Positions 12,086-22,958 of a stretch of DNA of 64,000 nt are shown piece after piece; the first letter of the stretch is position 1, and every line of letters begins with the position of its first letter. Source of the stretch: Aralia elata (Eukaryota; Streptophyta; Magnoliopsida; Apiales; Araliaceae). The stretch spans positions 77,492,272 through 77,556,271 of the forward strand of contig CM068385.1 in assembly GCA_034770075.1 (NCBI GenBank), in the 5' to 3' direction. The notes under the pieces were generated by a model that searched no databases, was not told the DNA's origin, and was given only the letters and a program-made list of their open reading frames with translations. The position numbers and the translations under genes are program-made.

Positions 12086-12389
12086 CGACCGGATACGAGA
12101 CCCGGCGATTATGAGACGAGCGACCGGATACGAGACCCGGCACTCACAAGACAGTCGACCGGATACGAGACCCGGCGATTACGAGACGAGCGACCAGATA
12201 CGACACCCGGCACTCACAGAATAATCAACTGGATACGAGACCCGGTGATTACGAGACGAGCGACCGGATACGAGACCCGACACTCACATGACAATCGACC
12301 GGATACGAGACCCGGCGATTACGAGACGAGCGACCGGATACGAGACCCGGCACTCACAGGACAATCGACCGGATACGAGACCCGACACT
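12086..12389 (+). repeat. 35-bp minisatellite of E1, left part
   Basis: Monomers of 35 bp share the core CGACCGGATACGAGACCCGG and alternate between endings CGATTACGAGACGAG and CACTCACAGGACAAT, giving a 70-bp higher-order unit. About eight to nine monomers are present. The array is cut at 12389 by E2 and continues at 32943. Confidence 0.92.
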
Positions 12390-13181
12390 TGATAAGTAGG
12401 TTTCATACCTACTTATTGGATACTATTTGGTTTCATTTGTTGCTTATCTAATAGTTACCTAGTGTAATTTCATGCATTTTTCCCTCTCTTTCGGTTTTGA
12501 TTCACTATTCTCATTATACGGCTTTTGCATAGTTTTTGGTAAATTTGGCTCGGGATGTATTACATTTGTGGATGGGAGCTATTTGATTGTTTGTTGCTTG
12601 TGCAGGACATGAGAGTTGAGAAATTATGCAACAGCAGCACTGCAGCAAACTGGCAGCCGGCGCAGCTGCGCCCTGCTTGGCCTTAAAGCCGGCGCAGCTG
12701 CGCCCCTCCGTTCATTCCCTACCCCCAGCGCAGCTGCGCCCCTTTTACAAAGGGCGCCGGCGCAGCTGCGCCCCTCCTGTTCATTCCCTGCCCCCGGCGC
12801 AGCTGCGCCCCTTTTACAAAGGGCACCGGCGCAGCTGCGCCTGTCGCCAGCCAGCCATGCAGCACGTTCCATCCAGCGAAGCAGTATTATCAGGAAATGG
12901 AGTAGTGCCTGATTTTGAGGATTCAGTGGGTTTAAACTTTATTAGTGGGAATCATAATAAGTCAAAATAAGACAAATCATGCATGCATTATTAGCCAATT
13001 TTGGAATTCAATTTGTAACCCCCCTTCTACACGAAAATGAGAGTAGTTTACTGCATTCTAGCTTAAAACTTGGAAACAATCAGCTGAGCATACTTGGCAT
13101 TTGGGAACTGAAGAATGGAGCTATATGGATGCTGAATTGGAGATTGGGAGCAAGGAATCAACTCTCTACACAACTTGGAAA
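12390..13181 (+). repeat. E2 5' LTR, part before E3
   Basis: Starts TGATAAGTAGGTTTCATACC as does the 3' LTR at 31332. It contains six GGCGCAGCTGCGCC palindromes (12659-12841), where the 3' LTR has four; the difference is one unit of about 69 bp. It ends at the copia insertion site. Its last 321 bp (12861-13181) are repeated on the far side of E3 at 21601-21921. Confidence 0.9.
12659..12841. repeat. Palindrome array in E2 5' LTR (6 copies)
   Basis: Copies of (G/A)GCGCAGCTGCGCC start at 12659, 12691, 12727, 12759, 12796 and 12828. Start-to-start distances alternate 32, 36, 32, 37, 32. The 12-bp core GCGCAGCTGCGC is a perfect palindrome. Confidence 0.95.
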
Positions 13182-15096
13182 TGTTAGGTTTGTATGTAAC
13201 GCGAGCATGCAATCAAATTACATAAATATAGCGGAAGCGCGACAAAACGGATTTTAATTTTTTTTATACAAACCATCACCATGATCGTTCTTTATGCACA
13301 ATTATTAATTAAACGAAAGAGATAGAGAATAAGAATTATACCCTTGTAGAATTCTAGCTTCCTCAGGTACAAGTTCAACTCCAATTCCTTCGCGTTCTCC
13401 TTGAATTCAACGGTGGTGATTCTTTCCTTTGATCAATGTTAGCCACCCAAGTGTTTGGCCTCTAGAGGTGATCCACCAAGGAATAATACCTATTCAAGAA
13501 GATGGGTGTTTGGCAAAACCCTAGTTTTCTATCTCTATAGAAATTGTAAGTACTCTCCACAATCTAATGCAAGAGTGTGTAACCCTAATCTATGATAAGA
13601 CTTCTCTTATTTATAGATGTAGGAAAACCCCTTCCCTAAACTATTTAGGATTAGGGTTTCTATTTTAATTAAACTCCTTTAATTATATTCCTAATCCAAT
13701 TAGGAATTAATGAGAGAGAGAGTACTTCTATTAATTAATTCCCAATCCCTATTAGGAATTAAATAATAGTTATATTAATTAATTCCCAATCCCTATTAGG
13801 AATTAAATAATAGTAATATTAATTAATTCTCAATCCCTATTAGGAATTAAATAATAGTAATAGTAATAATAATAATAAGACTCCTCTTATTAATTTATAT
13901 TTAATATTTCCAAAATATTAAATAATAAATATTAAGCTATTTAATTTATTCTATCTCCATAGATTAAATTAAATACACTTAACTTATTATTACAATTATG
14001 CCATTTACTTCTTAAATAAATATTTTTTTTTGCGGTGTGACCCTTTAGGTTCTCCATATTAAACCGGTTGTGAATAAATCAATTAGAACAATTCTAATCT
14101 TATTTAAATAAATAAATTAAACTATTTAATTCATTTAAATAAATAATATTTATTCTACAATAAGGGTAAGCCCCCTTAGCGATCAACGACTTTCCAAATA
14201 ATATAGATTTCAACATTAATCACAAAAGAACCTTTGAGTATATAGTTACCGTACAATTCAATCCTTCTACCATACAATGTCCCAATTAAATATAAGACAT
14301 GGAATTTCTGTCAAGTCTTATTTTATTTAATTATATGTATTTCGATTCCCAAATGCACAACTCTAAATAATGCAAATTAGAAACTCCTTTCTAATTTCAT
14401 TCTGCCTTGGCCAAGGACTACTGAGTTATCATTTATCGAATCACATAGGACATTCACATCTTTTACTAGACGTGGTAGATTCTTTGTTGATCATTCACCT
14501 ATCTCCATGTACAACTTATTATACCCAATCATACCCTTTGATATACCCTAAAGGTCTTAAGGGACATGTCAAAGTATAACTTAATCATACACAAGATACT
14601 ATGATGATCTCAAGTCTAAGGATCACTTGTACTACTATCACTAGAGGAATTCCTATTGACAGCCGAGTAAAACTCCATTAGGTATTCCTTAGCGAGTCAC
14701 GTTCAGTGAACTTATTCTCCAATAAGCACCTACATACTTGCTTTAGTGTCTCCACACAAATGATTATGAGATCAATCATCCTCTTCATAAGAGCAAGCAA
14801 CGTATGTACTAATCTATCCGGATTCACTAATCCCCAATTTAGTAATCCAACGATTAGGAACAATTTTAGTTTGTGAGCTATCTTGAATTTAGATCTCATT
14901 AGCATGATCACCATCATGATTCTAAAAAGCATTGCTCAAAACTATGGGTTTATCACATTTAATATAACAGCACCATGTAGATAATATAAAATGCCTTTTA
15001 ATAAAAATCAATTCCTTTATTAAATAAATGAATAAGATTACAAAGTATATGCTATATCATATCAAATATGATTGGCTTGTGTGCATACTACTTTCA
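13182..15096 (-). repeat. E3 3' LTR
   Basis: 1915 bp. In element sense it starts TGAAAGTAGTATGCACAC and ends CCTAACA. It contains three tandem copies of a roughly 47-bp unit (about 13724-13860) and a minus-strand TATA box, TATAAATA at 13615-13608. Related LTRs are found at 20804, 36815, 40694 and 44469. Confidence 0.9.
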
Positions 15097-15110
15097 ATCT
15101 CCCACTTGCA
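15097..15110 (-). other. E3 polypurine tract
   Basis: In element sense GTGCAAGTGGGAGAT directly precedes the LTR start TGAAAGTAG; AAGTGGGAGAT is the usual copia PPT form. Confidence 0.75.
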
Positions 15111-16034
15111 CTAAAGCCAATCGCCATGGTATCTAATACCCATCTTCTCTAAGTGACGATCAAACTGCTGTTGAGTTAAAGCTTTAGTAAATGGATCTGC
15201 AATGTTGTCTTGAGAGTCCACACGCTCCAGGGTGACATCTCCTCTTTCAATGATCTCTCTAATCAAATGAAACCGCCGCAACACGTGTTTGGATTTCTGA
15301 TGAGACCTGGGTTCCTTAGCCTGCGCAACAGCTCCGTTGTTGTCACAGAATAAAGGTACGGCTCCTCTAATGCTAGGAACCACTCCAAGTTCAGTTATGA
15401 ACTTCTTCATCCAAAAAGCTTCCTTTGCAGCTTCACTTGCAGCTATGTACTCTGCCTCTGTCACTGAATCAACAACTGTTTGCTGCTTGGAACTCTTCCA
15501 ACTCACTGCGCCACCGTTTAAGGTAAACACGTACCCTGAAACGGATTTACTGTCATCTTGGTCCGTTTGAAAACTTGAGTCTGTATAGCCCTCTAGTTTC
15601 AATTCAGACCCCAACCACCGTAGACAAGAAATACATCCTTAGTTCTTCTCAAGTACTTTAGGATGTTTTTTCACTGCCTTCCAGTGCTCTTCTCCTGGAT
15701 TCGACTGATATCTGCTTGTTACACTAAGTGCTATGAGCGACATCTGGTCTAGTACATATCATACCGTACATGATAGATCCTATTGCAGAAGCATAAGGAA
15801 TCTTACTCATACGGTCTCTCTCCTCAGGTGTCTTTGGGGCCTGTTTCTTGGAGAGATGTATTCCATGGCTCATCGGCATGAGACCTCTCTTGGAATCTTC
15901 CATGCTAAACTTCTTTAGCATCGAGTCAATGTACTTTCCTTGGGTCAAGCCCAGCATCCTTTTAGATCTATCTCTATAGATCTTTATCCCCAAAATATAG
16001 GATGCCTCACCCAAGTCCCTTCATGGAGAAGTGT
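15111..16034 (-). pseudogene. E3 RT end and RNase H, frameshifted
   Basis: The frame of 16035-19052 closes early because of an extra A near 16069 (compare E6 near 47147). The downstream RT part (DLGEASYILGIKIY, 16014-15724) and RNase H (15614-15111; motifs [37 protein letters not shown]) are in other frames. Compared with E6, E3 has added bases near 15670 and 15730 and a 5-bp insertion near 15612. Confidence 0.85.
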
Positions 16035-19000
16035 TTAGATAACCAAATTTTGATCGACTGTAGCATAGGAAACATCATTCCCTATCAATAATATGTCATC
16101 AACATATAATACAAGGAATGAAACAGCGCTCCCACTAACCTTCTTGTACACACAAGGTTCATCCTCATTTTTGATAAAATCAAACCTTTTGATTATCTCA
16201 TCAAAACGGATGTTCCACCTTCGAGAAGCTTGCTTCAATCCATAAATGGATCGTTGTAGCTTACAGACTTGGTTTGTTCCAACCGTTGAAACAAAACCCT
16301 CTGGCTGTATCATATATACATTCTCCTCAAGCTCTCCATTGAGGAAGGCCGTTTTCACGTCCATTTGCCAGATCTCGTAGTCATAATAAGCTGCAATTGC
16401 AAGCAAAATCCGAATAGACTTGAGCATAGCTACTGGCGAGAAGGTTTCATCATAGTCAACTCCTTGTCTTTGTTTGAAACCTTTTGCAACCAGTCGGGCC
16501 TTATAGGTCTCTACCTTGCCATCTGCCTCAGTCTTTCTCTTAAAGACCCATTTACACCCAATAGGCTTAATGCCCTCAGGTGGTGAAACCAAAGTCCATA
16601 CTTGGTTTTCATACATGGAGTCCATCTCGGATTTCATGGCTTCTAGCCATTTCTCTGAGTCATTACTACTCATAGCCTCTTCGTAAGTCAATGGATCATC
16701 ATCATCTATGATGCGTACCTCATCACCATCCTCTATGATGAATCCATACCTCTCAGGTATCTTCGGTACTCTTCCAGATTTACGAATAGGTAATGGTACA
16801 GTAGGTTCTTCTACTTGGTCAGGTACCTGACTTTGATCCGTAGTATTTTGTGGTTCTTGAACTTCTTCAAGATATATCTTACTCCCACTGACCCCTTCGA
16901 GGATAAACTCCTTTTCCAAGAAGGCAGCGTGTTTCGCTACAAACACCTTTTGATCATTGGGATGATAGAAATAATACCCTACAGTTTCTTTAGGGTATCC
17001 CACAAATCTACACTTGTCGGATCTAGTCTTTAGCTTATCTTGTTCAAACCTTTTGACATAAGCTGGACAACCCCAAGTCTTAACATACTTAAGATTTGGT
17101 TTCCTCCCTGTCCATATCTCATATGGGGTCTTTGGGATGGATTTGGTAGGTACCTTGTTAAGTAGATATGCAGCCGTTTCTAGGGCATAACCCCAAAATG
17201 ATACTGGAAGGTCGGTAAAACTCATCATGGAACGAACCATGTCCAACAATGTTCGATTTCTCCTTTCAGATACACCATTCAACTGTGGCATTCCTGGTGG
17301 AGTCCATTGTGAGATTATACCATTTTCTTTGAGACAATTGAGAAACTCATTGGTCAAGTATTCCCCTCCTCGATCCGATCGAAGAATCTTAATAATTTTA
17401 CCAGTTTGTTTCTCTACTTCATTTCTGAATTCTTTGAACTTTTCAAACGATTCAGATTTGTATTTCATTAAATACACATATCCAAATCTAGAATGATCAT
17501 CAGTGAAAGTAATAAAATAAGAATACCCTCCTCGTGCATTCGTTGTCATAGGTCCACAAACGTCTGTGTGTACCAACGCTAACAACTCTGTAACTCTTTC
17601 TCCTTTTCCACTAAAAGGAGATTTAGTCATCTTACCCATGAGACAAGATTCACAAGTTGGATATGATTCATAATCAGATAGCTCTAAAAGCCCATCTTTA
17701 TGCAACTTGGTTAATCTTGTTTCATTGATATGACCGAGTCTACAGTGCCACATAAAGGTATAATTAACATCATCTCTTTTTCTTTTCTTAGTTTGTTCAA
17801 TTTGAAGTATATTTTCATGCAAGTCAAGTATATAAAGTCCATTCAGTAGGTTCCCAACACCATATAAAACATTTTTATTATAAATAGAACAACTGTTGTT
17901 CTTTATTATAATATCAAAACCATCCATATCCAATACAGAAATTGAAATAATGTTTCTAATGAGTGTCGGAACATAATAACAATTATTTAAACTAATGAAC
18001 TTTCCCGAAGGCAGTGCTAAACAATAAGTCCCTACAGCTAATGCAGCAACCTTTGCTCCATTTCCCACTCGTAGGACGACTTCATCCTTGTTCAGCTTTC
18101 TACTTCTGCTTAGTCCCTGCATATTATTACATATGTGAGAACCACAGCCGGTATCCAATACCCAAGTAGAATTTTGACTTTTAGAAAAATTAATTTCAAT
18201 CATGAACAAACCTAGATCAGAAGTCGAAGCTTCTCCAAGCTTCTTTTGGTCCGCAAGATACTGCTTGCAGTTCCTCTTCCAGTGTCCCGGCTTATTGCAA
18301 TGGTAGCAAATTCCTTTGCTATCTGGATCAGGTTTCTTTTTTTCCTTGATTTTCGCCTTGCCCTTAGCCTTCTTGTTTTTCTTCTTTTGAGAAGATACCT
18401 TGGGCCTCTTCCTTTTCTTGGAAGAATCATCCACTAGTAAGACTTGGTTCTTGTTGGATGAGAAGTGACCTTCAGCAGTTTTCAGCATGTTAAGTAACTC
18501 AGGCAAGCTGACGTCCAACTTATTCATGTGAAAATTCACAACAAATTGTGAGAAGGTGTCCGGGAGTGACTGCAAGATCAAATCTTGACTTAACTCCCCA
18601 TCCATCACGAACCCAAGCTGTCCAAGTTGTTCAATCAAATTGATCATCTTAAGGACATGAGTCTCAACAGCAGTGCCCTCGGTCATACGAGATCGGAAGA
18701 GCTCCTTAGATATCTGATATCTAGCAGTCCTACTTTGCTCACCATACAACTCTTTGAGGTGCAACAATATAGTAGGAGCATCCATAGTTTCATGCTGACG
18801 CTGAAGCTCGTTACTCATGGATGCGAGCATGATGCATTGAGCCAAGATTGCATCATCTTGCCACTTTTTGAAAGTAGCAATCTCTTCCTCAGAGGCTGTT
18901 TCTGCAACATTTGCAGGGACTGGCGAATTTAGGACATAAGAAATCTTTTCAGCAGTGAGAACAATTCTCAGATTCCTTAACCAGTCCGTGTAATTCGGTC

Positions 19001-19052
19001 CGGTCAGTCTGTTAGCATCAAGTATGCTACGCAGTGATAGTGAGTTTGACAT
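16035..19052 (-). CDS. E3 copia polyprotein: gag, protease, integrase, RT (1005 aa)
   Basis: Starts at ATG 19052. Gag has a UBN2-type region (residues about 50-210) and a CCHC knuckle CYHCNKPGHWKRNC near residue 247. Protease is STWVLDTGCGSH (DTG intact) near 295. The GAG-pre-integrase finger reads WHCRLGHIN. The integrase core has D in HTDVCGPM, D in LRSDRGGEY and E in [12 protein letters not shown] runs from [10 protein letters not shown] to the YVDD box LVLYVDDILLIG near the C-terminus. It would form particles and copy and integrate the element, but the RT end and RNase H are out of frame, so E3 itself is defective. Confidence 0.88.
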   Translation of the reverse strand: MSNSLSLRSILDANRLTGPNYTDWLRNLRIVLTAEKISYVLNSPVPANVAETASEEEIATFKKWQDDAILAQCIMLASMSNELQRQHETMDAPTILLHLKELYGEQSRTARYQISKELFRSRMTEGTAVETHVLKMINLIEQLGQLGFVMDGELSQDLILQSLPDTFSQFVVNFHMNKLDVSLPELLNMLKTAEGHFSSNKNQVLLVDDSSKKRKRPKVSSQKKKNKKAKGKAKIKEKKKPDPDSKGICYHCNKPGHWKRNCKQYLADQKKLGEASTSDLGLFMIEINFSKSQNSTWVLDTGCGSHICNNMQGLSRSRKLNKDEVVLRVGNGAKVAALAVGTYCLALPSGKFISLNNCYYVPTLIRNIISISVLDMDGFDIIIKNNSCSIYNKNVLYGVGNLLNGLYILDLHENILQIEQTKKRKRDDVNYTFMWHCRLGHINETRLTKLHKDGLLELSDYESYPTCESCLMGKMTKSPFSGKGERVTELLALVHTDVCGPMTTNARGGYSYFITFTDDHSRFGYVYLMKYKSESFEKFKEFRNEVEKQTGKIIKILRSDRGGEYLTNEFLNCLKENGIISQWTPPGMPQLNGVSERRNRTLLDMVRSMMSFTDLPVSFWGYALETAAYLLNKVPTKSIPKTPYEIWTGRKPNLKYVKTWGCPAYVKRFEQDKLKTRSDKCRFVGYPKETVGYYFYHPNDQKVFVAKHAAFLEKEFILEGVSGSKIYLEEVQEPQNTTDQSQVPDQVEEPTVPLPIRKSGRVPKIPERYGFIIEDGDEVRIIDDDDPLTYEEAMSSNDSEKWLEAMKSEMDSMYENQVWTLVSPPEGIKPIGCKWVFKRKTEADGKVETYKARLVAKGFKQRQGVDYDETFSPVAMLKSIRILLAIAAYYDYEIWQMDVKTAFLNGELEENVYMIQPEGFVSTVGTNQVCKLQRSIYGLKQASRRWNIRFDEIIKRFDFIKNEDEPCVYKKVSGSAVSFLVLYVDDILLIGNDVSYATVDQNLVI

Positions 19053-19164
19053 TTTTTAAATTCTGCATGTGAAATAGACAACATTTTAGCATACATTCAT
19101 TTAATTAATTACCAAAATAAATTAGGTCTTTATTTTAAATTGGTATCTCCCACTATTTTCATCA

Positions 19165-19617
19165 AACTATATTACCCTCATTATATAGTTCGGCAAATCT
19201 AATTAAAGATTTGCTAGTGAGAATAAGGATCCCATTTCAAATGTATATAGCCTTGTGTGACACAACAAACTATATATAAATAAATAGGTAGACAACTATT
19301 GTCAATTACATCACTATGTAACTCCTTGTATTTTGCCTCTTAGATTATTTTGATCAAGTGTGACACATCCGAATCAAAATTATCTAAGTTAAGTCCAACC
19401 TAGCACTTCCATATATTCGAAAGAAAAACACTGTCCTTGTGTGACACAACAAAACAGTATCGTTCAGTCTATGTATAAGCATCAAATGTGATAAAGCAAC
19501 ATCTTAAATATTTAATACTTGCCTTGTGTGACACAACAAACTCATATTAAATATTTAATACTCTATCGCTTTACCATGCTAGAAGGCGACGTTCGATATT
19601 CTAAATATCTTTGAACG
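19165..19617 (-). other. Chain of eight stem-loops in the E3 leader
   Basis: Inverted repeats: 19165-19172/19183-19190; 19193-19200/19207-19214; 19244-19250/19270-19276; 19306-19311/19316-19321; 19339-19354/19373-19388 (15 of 16 pairs); 19430-19434/19454-19458; 19504-19517/19545-19558 (14 pairs); 19590-19600/19604-19617 with a small bulge. The third, sixth and seventh enclose the same 19-nt CCTTGTGTGACACAACAAA; the fifth encloses a variant with GTGTGACACA. Confidence 0.8.
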
Positions 19618-20426
19618 CTTAGGACTTAATATAATTACTTTGAGGGATTTGTTATTATTAGTCTCATCTTGTTTAGCACGCATGCACATATATATATAAA
19701 ATACGCGTCATATTATTTGACATGCGAAGCATGTGGGATAATATATAATATATATATACTAAGCATGCACATATAGAATACTATATTCTACCCGGATTGA
19801 TTATGGACTTTTATTCTAGTTTGGTTCACTAGAGCCACCAAGTGAACCAAAGGTCAAACCTAGGGTGCAAGAATTAAATTTAAATATAACTATTACATTT
19901 AAATCCCAGTCTCCATTACAAACGGGTCTTCAAGCGCTCCTTACTCCTTGGTCTCCAATTCTTCAAAAATAATTCTAACTAATCCTATTACATAAACTAT
20001 TTTAAATAAATAGAAACCTTGATCAGCAGTCAAGGGGAAGTACATAGGAGGGAGATAGAATTTACATTAAGAAAAATTAGAGAAGACGAGGTACGCAGAC
20101 CCCATTTATAAAAACCCATACATTCAAGCATCCTCTAAAATAATTCCAATCACACATTGGTCAATAATCCATAATCAATCCCTATTTATTATCATACATA
20201 TCTCTATATGTATCAATAAATAACATTCATCTCATGAATAATAAAATCATTCTATACATATATGAGTATCATTTAATGGGCAATTTTAAGTTGCATGAAA
20301 TCCAATTTCAAGATTAAAATAAACTCTTTATTTTAATTATAAAATTATTAAGAATATTATATATATATATATATATATATATTTATAACCACGGTATATA
20401 TTATATATATATAATCACGTGATTAC

Positions 20427-20462
<36 letters not shown>

Positions 20463-20495
20463 ATCATATAGTATATGATTTAATGTAATCACGTG

Positions 20496-20537
<42 letters not shown>

Positions 20538-20571
20538 TCGTTAACATATATCATATGTAATCCGTTACTAT

Positions 20572-20634
<63 letters not shown>

Positions 20635-20788
20635 GTAATCCATTACTAATCACTCATTTAATTAAATCAAGTGATTTCGTTTTTCATAAAATAATAATTT
20701 TACACAACTAATTATGCCCAATAAATTATTCTAAATACATACCCATATATAAATAGAATCAAAACAATTAATAATTCGCATAAAGATT

Positions 20789-20803
20789 GGCTCTTGATAC
20801 CAC
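20789..20803 (-). other. E3 primer binding site (tRNA-iMet type)
   Basis: In element sense GTGGTATCAAGAGCC follows the LTR end CCTAACA; the standard copia site is TGGTATCAGAGC, so there is one extra A. Confidence 0.75.
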
Positions 20804-21603
20804 TGTTAGGTTTGTATGTAACGCGAGCATGCAATCAAATTACATAAATATAGCGGAAGCGCGACAAAACGGATTTTAATTTTTTTTATACAAACCATCA
20901 CCATGATCGTTCTTTATGCACAATTATTAATTAAACGAAAGAGATAGAGAATAAGAATTATACCCTTGTAGAATTCTAGCTTCCTCAGGTACAAGTTCAA
21001 CTCCAATTCCTTCGCGTTCTCCTTGAATTCAACGGTGTGATTCTTTCCTTTGATCAATGTTAGCCACCCAAGTGTTTGGCCTCTAGAGGTGATCCACCAA
21101 GGAATAATACCTATTCAAGAAGATGGGTGTTTGGCAAAACCCTAGTTTTCTATCTCTATAGAAATTGTAAGTACTCTCCACAATCTAATGCAAGAGTGTG
21201 TAACCCTAATCTATGATAAGACTTCTCTTATTTATAGATGTAGGAAAAACCCCTTCCCTAAACTATTTAGGATTAGGGTTTCTATTTTAATTAAACTCCT
21301 TTAATTATATTCCTAATCCAATTAGGAATTAATGAGAGAGAGAGTACTTCTATTAATTAATTCCCAATCCCTATTAGGATTTAAATAATAGTTATATTAA
21401 TTAATTCTCAATCCCTATTAGGAATTAAATAATAGTAATATTAATTAATTCTCAATCCCTATTAGGAATTAAATAATAGTAATATTAATTAATTCCCAAT
21501 CCCTATTAGGAATTAAATAATAGTAATAGTAATAATAATAATAAGACTCCTCTTATTAATTTATATTTAATATTTCCAAAATATTAAATAATAAATATTA
21601 AGC
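20804..21603 (-). repeat. E3 5' LTR, truncated
   Basis: Only 800 bp remain; it matches 13182-13945 and stops at ATATTAAGC, where E2 sequence begins. It has four copies of the 47-bp unit, where the other LTR has three. Confidence 0.9.
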
Positions 21604-22808
21604 ACGTTCCATCCAGCGAAGCAACATTATCAGGAAATGGAGTAGTGCCTGATTTTGAGGATTCAGTGGGTTTAAACTTTATTAGTGGGAATCATAATAA
21701 GTCAAAATAAGACAAATCATGCATGCATTATTAGCCAATTTTGGAATTCAATTTGTAACCCCCCTTCTACACGAAAATGAGAGTAGTTTGCTGCATTCTA
21801 GCTTAAAACTTGGAAACAATCAGCTGAGCATACTTGGCATTTGGGAACTGAAGAATGGAGCTATATGGATGCTGAATTGGAGATTGGGAGCAAGGAATCA
21901 ACTCTCTACACAACTTAGAAAATCATCAGAAGTTGCAGAACGGAAACAGGGAGCTTGAATATTTTCTGTTTTTGATTAATTTTCCTATTCTGTAATTATG
22001 ATGATGAACCAATTGTGCATGATGAATTCTAGTATTGTTATTATGAACTAAACTTAATTCTTGGGATTATAATGGATCTTTTGCATTACTAAGAATTGAA
22101 ATGCTTCCTTATTTTTACTAGTTGGTTATGAAATGAATCTAGCATAATCTATACTCCATGTTTAATTGCTTGATCACCAATTACTGTGATAATTTATATG
22201 GAATTGAGAAAGGAAATATAAATTAAGATCTAATTATGCTAGCATATGTTCATAATTATTACATTCCTCGTGAAATTATGTTTCGTGCTTAGGATAGAGA
22301 TATACCGAAGCACCATGTGTGGCCAATGGAAAACTTGTTCTTAAACCTTTTTGATTGTAATTCACATAGAATTATAGTGCGTTAGTCATCTAGGGTGTTC
22401 ACATTCATTCTATCAATTGTGGATTTAGTGTGATATGGATATGGTGCATCGAGAGATGGCCATATTTTACTTTCGTGTTCTCGACCAACATTCTATAGTA
22501 ACCAATTAGCAACAATAGGAAGCATGGAAATCTAAGTTCGCAATAAGTGAAATTATAATCCCAAGCCCATAAAATCTGTATTTTTACAACCAAATTTGTT
22601 CTAATTGTTTCATTAGTAATCATTAGATTATTTCATCACTAAAATCGCTTGTTTAAAGAGGCCGAACTAATTATAAAATCGGTGTTTGTAGTTATAAATG
22701 CAATTTAATTCCTCGTGGGATCGATACTTTACTTACTTTATATTACTTGTGGATCACGTGCACTTGCGTGTATGAGTTTTATTTGTTATACATACAAATA
22801 TCCCAACA
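21601..22808 (+). repeat. E2 5' LTR, part after E3, with 321-bp overlap
   Basis: Matches the 3' LTR from the CACGTTCCATCC point to the end CAAATATCCCAACA. The first 321 bp duplicate 12861-13181, so the 5' LTR was not simply split. The junction with the truncated E3 LTR shares AGC (21601-21603) with both parents, which points to microhomology-mediated joining. Confidence 0.88.
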
Positions 22809-22814
22809 AGTTTT

Positions 22815-22832
22815 TGGCGCCGTTGCTGGGGA
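22815..22832 (+). other. E2 primer binding site (tRNA-Asp type)
   Basis: TGGCGCCGTTGCTGGGGA lies 6 nt after the LTR end. It matches the complement of the 3' end of plant tRNA-Asp at 17 of 18 positions. Confidence 0.85.
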
Positions 22833-22958
22833 ATTGCAATTACGTTTATAACTTTCATCATCAATTTAAATTAGATTAGTTTTAGTTAAACAAATCTGCT
22901 CTTATCCTAATTCTATTTTATTTTCTTCTACATTGTGATAGGTACTCTTGAGTAGTGT

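Larger units (their letters stand above)
19053..20803 (-). other. E3 5' leader with hairpin chain and microsatellites
   Basis: 1.75 kb of noncoding DNA between PBS and gag start. The part next to gag (19165-19617) holds a run of perfect or near-perfect inverted repeats. The part toward the PBS has (AT)n tracts near 20357-20382, 20430-20459, 20505-20534 and 20572-20597, and (AC)n at about 20605-20631. Confidence 0.75.
13182..21603 (-). mobile_element. E3: Tork/Tnt1-type Ty1/copia element inserted in the E2 5' LTR
   Basis: Coding runs right to left. The 3' LTR is 13182-15096 and the truncated 5' LTR is 20804-21603; LTR ends are TGTTAGG and CTTTCA as read on the + strand. The PBS (20789-20803) reads GTGGTATCAAGAGCC in the element sense, close to the tRNA-iMet site with one extra base. 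Domain order gag, protease, integrase, RT, RNase H is that of copia. No target duplication can be confirmed because the right end was lost. Confidence 0.9.

Noticed and set aside
12659..12841. CRISPR-like appearance of palindromes with regular spacers
   Set aside because: Plant retrotransposon context, 14-bp repeats, spacers partly related to each other, no cas genes.
14678..14932. 84-86 codon frame (minus) in copia LTRs, also at 38187-38447 and 41961-42221
   Set aside because: Broken in LTR3 and no recognised domain. Conservation is explained by LTR similarity and by the segmental duplication.
20493..20711. 72-codon frame of Ile/Tyr/His/Thr repeats
   Set aside because: Translation of (AT)n and (AC)n microsatellites.
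22405..22623. 72-codon minus-strand frame, also at 32539-32757
   Set aside because: Lies within the two nearly identical E2 LTRs; no domain pattern.
22815..22832. tRNA-like sequences at 22815, 52731 and 20789
   Set aside because: They are primer binding sites of 15-18 nt; no tRNA cloverleaf was seen.
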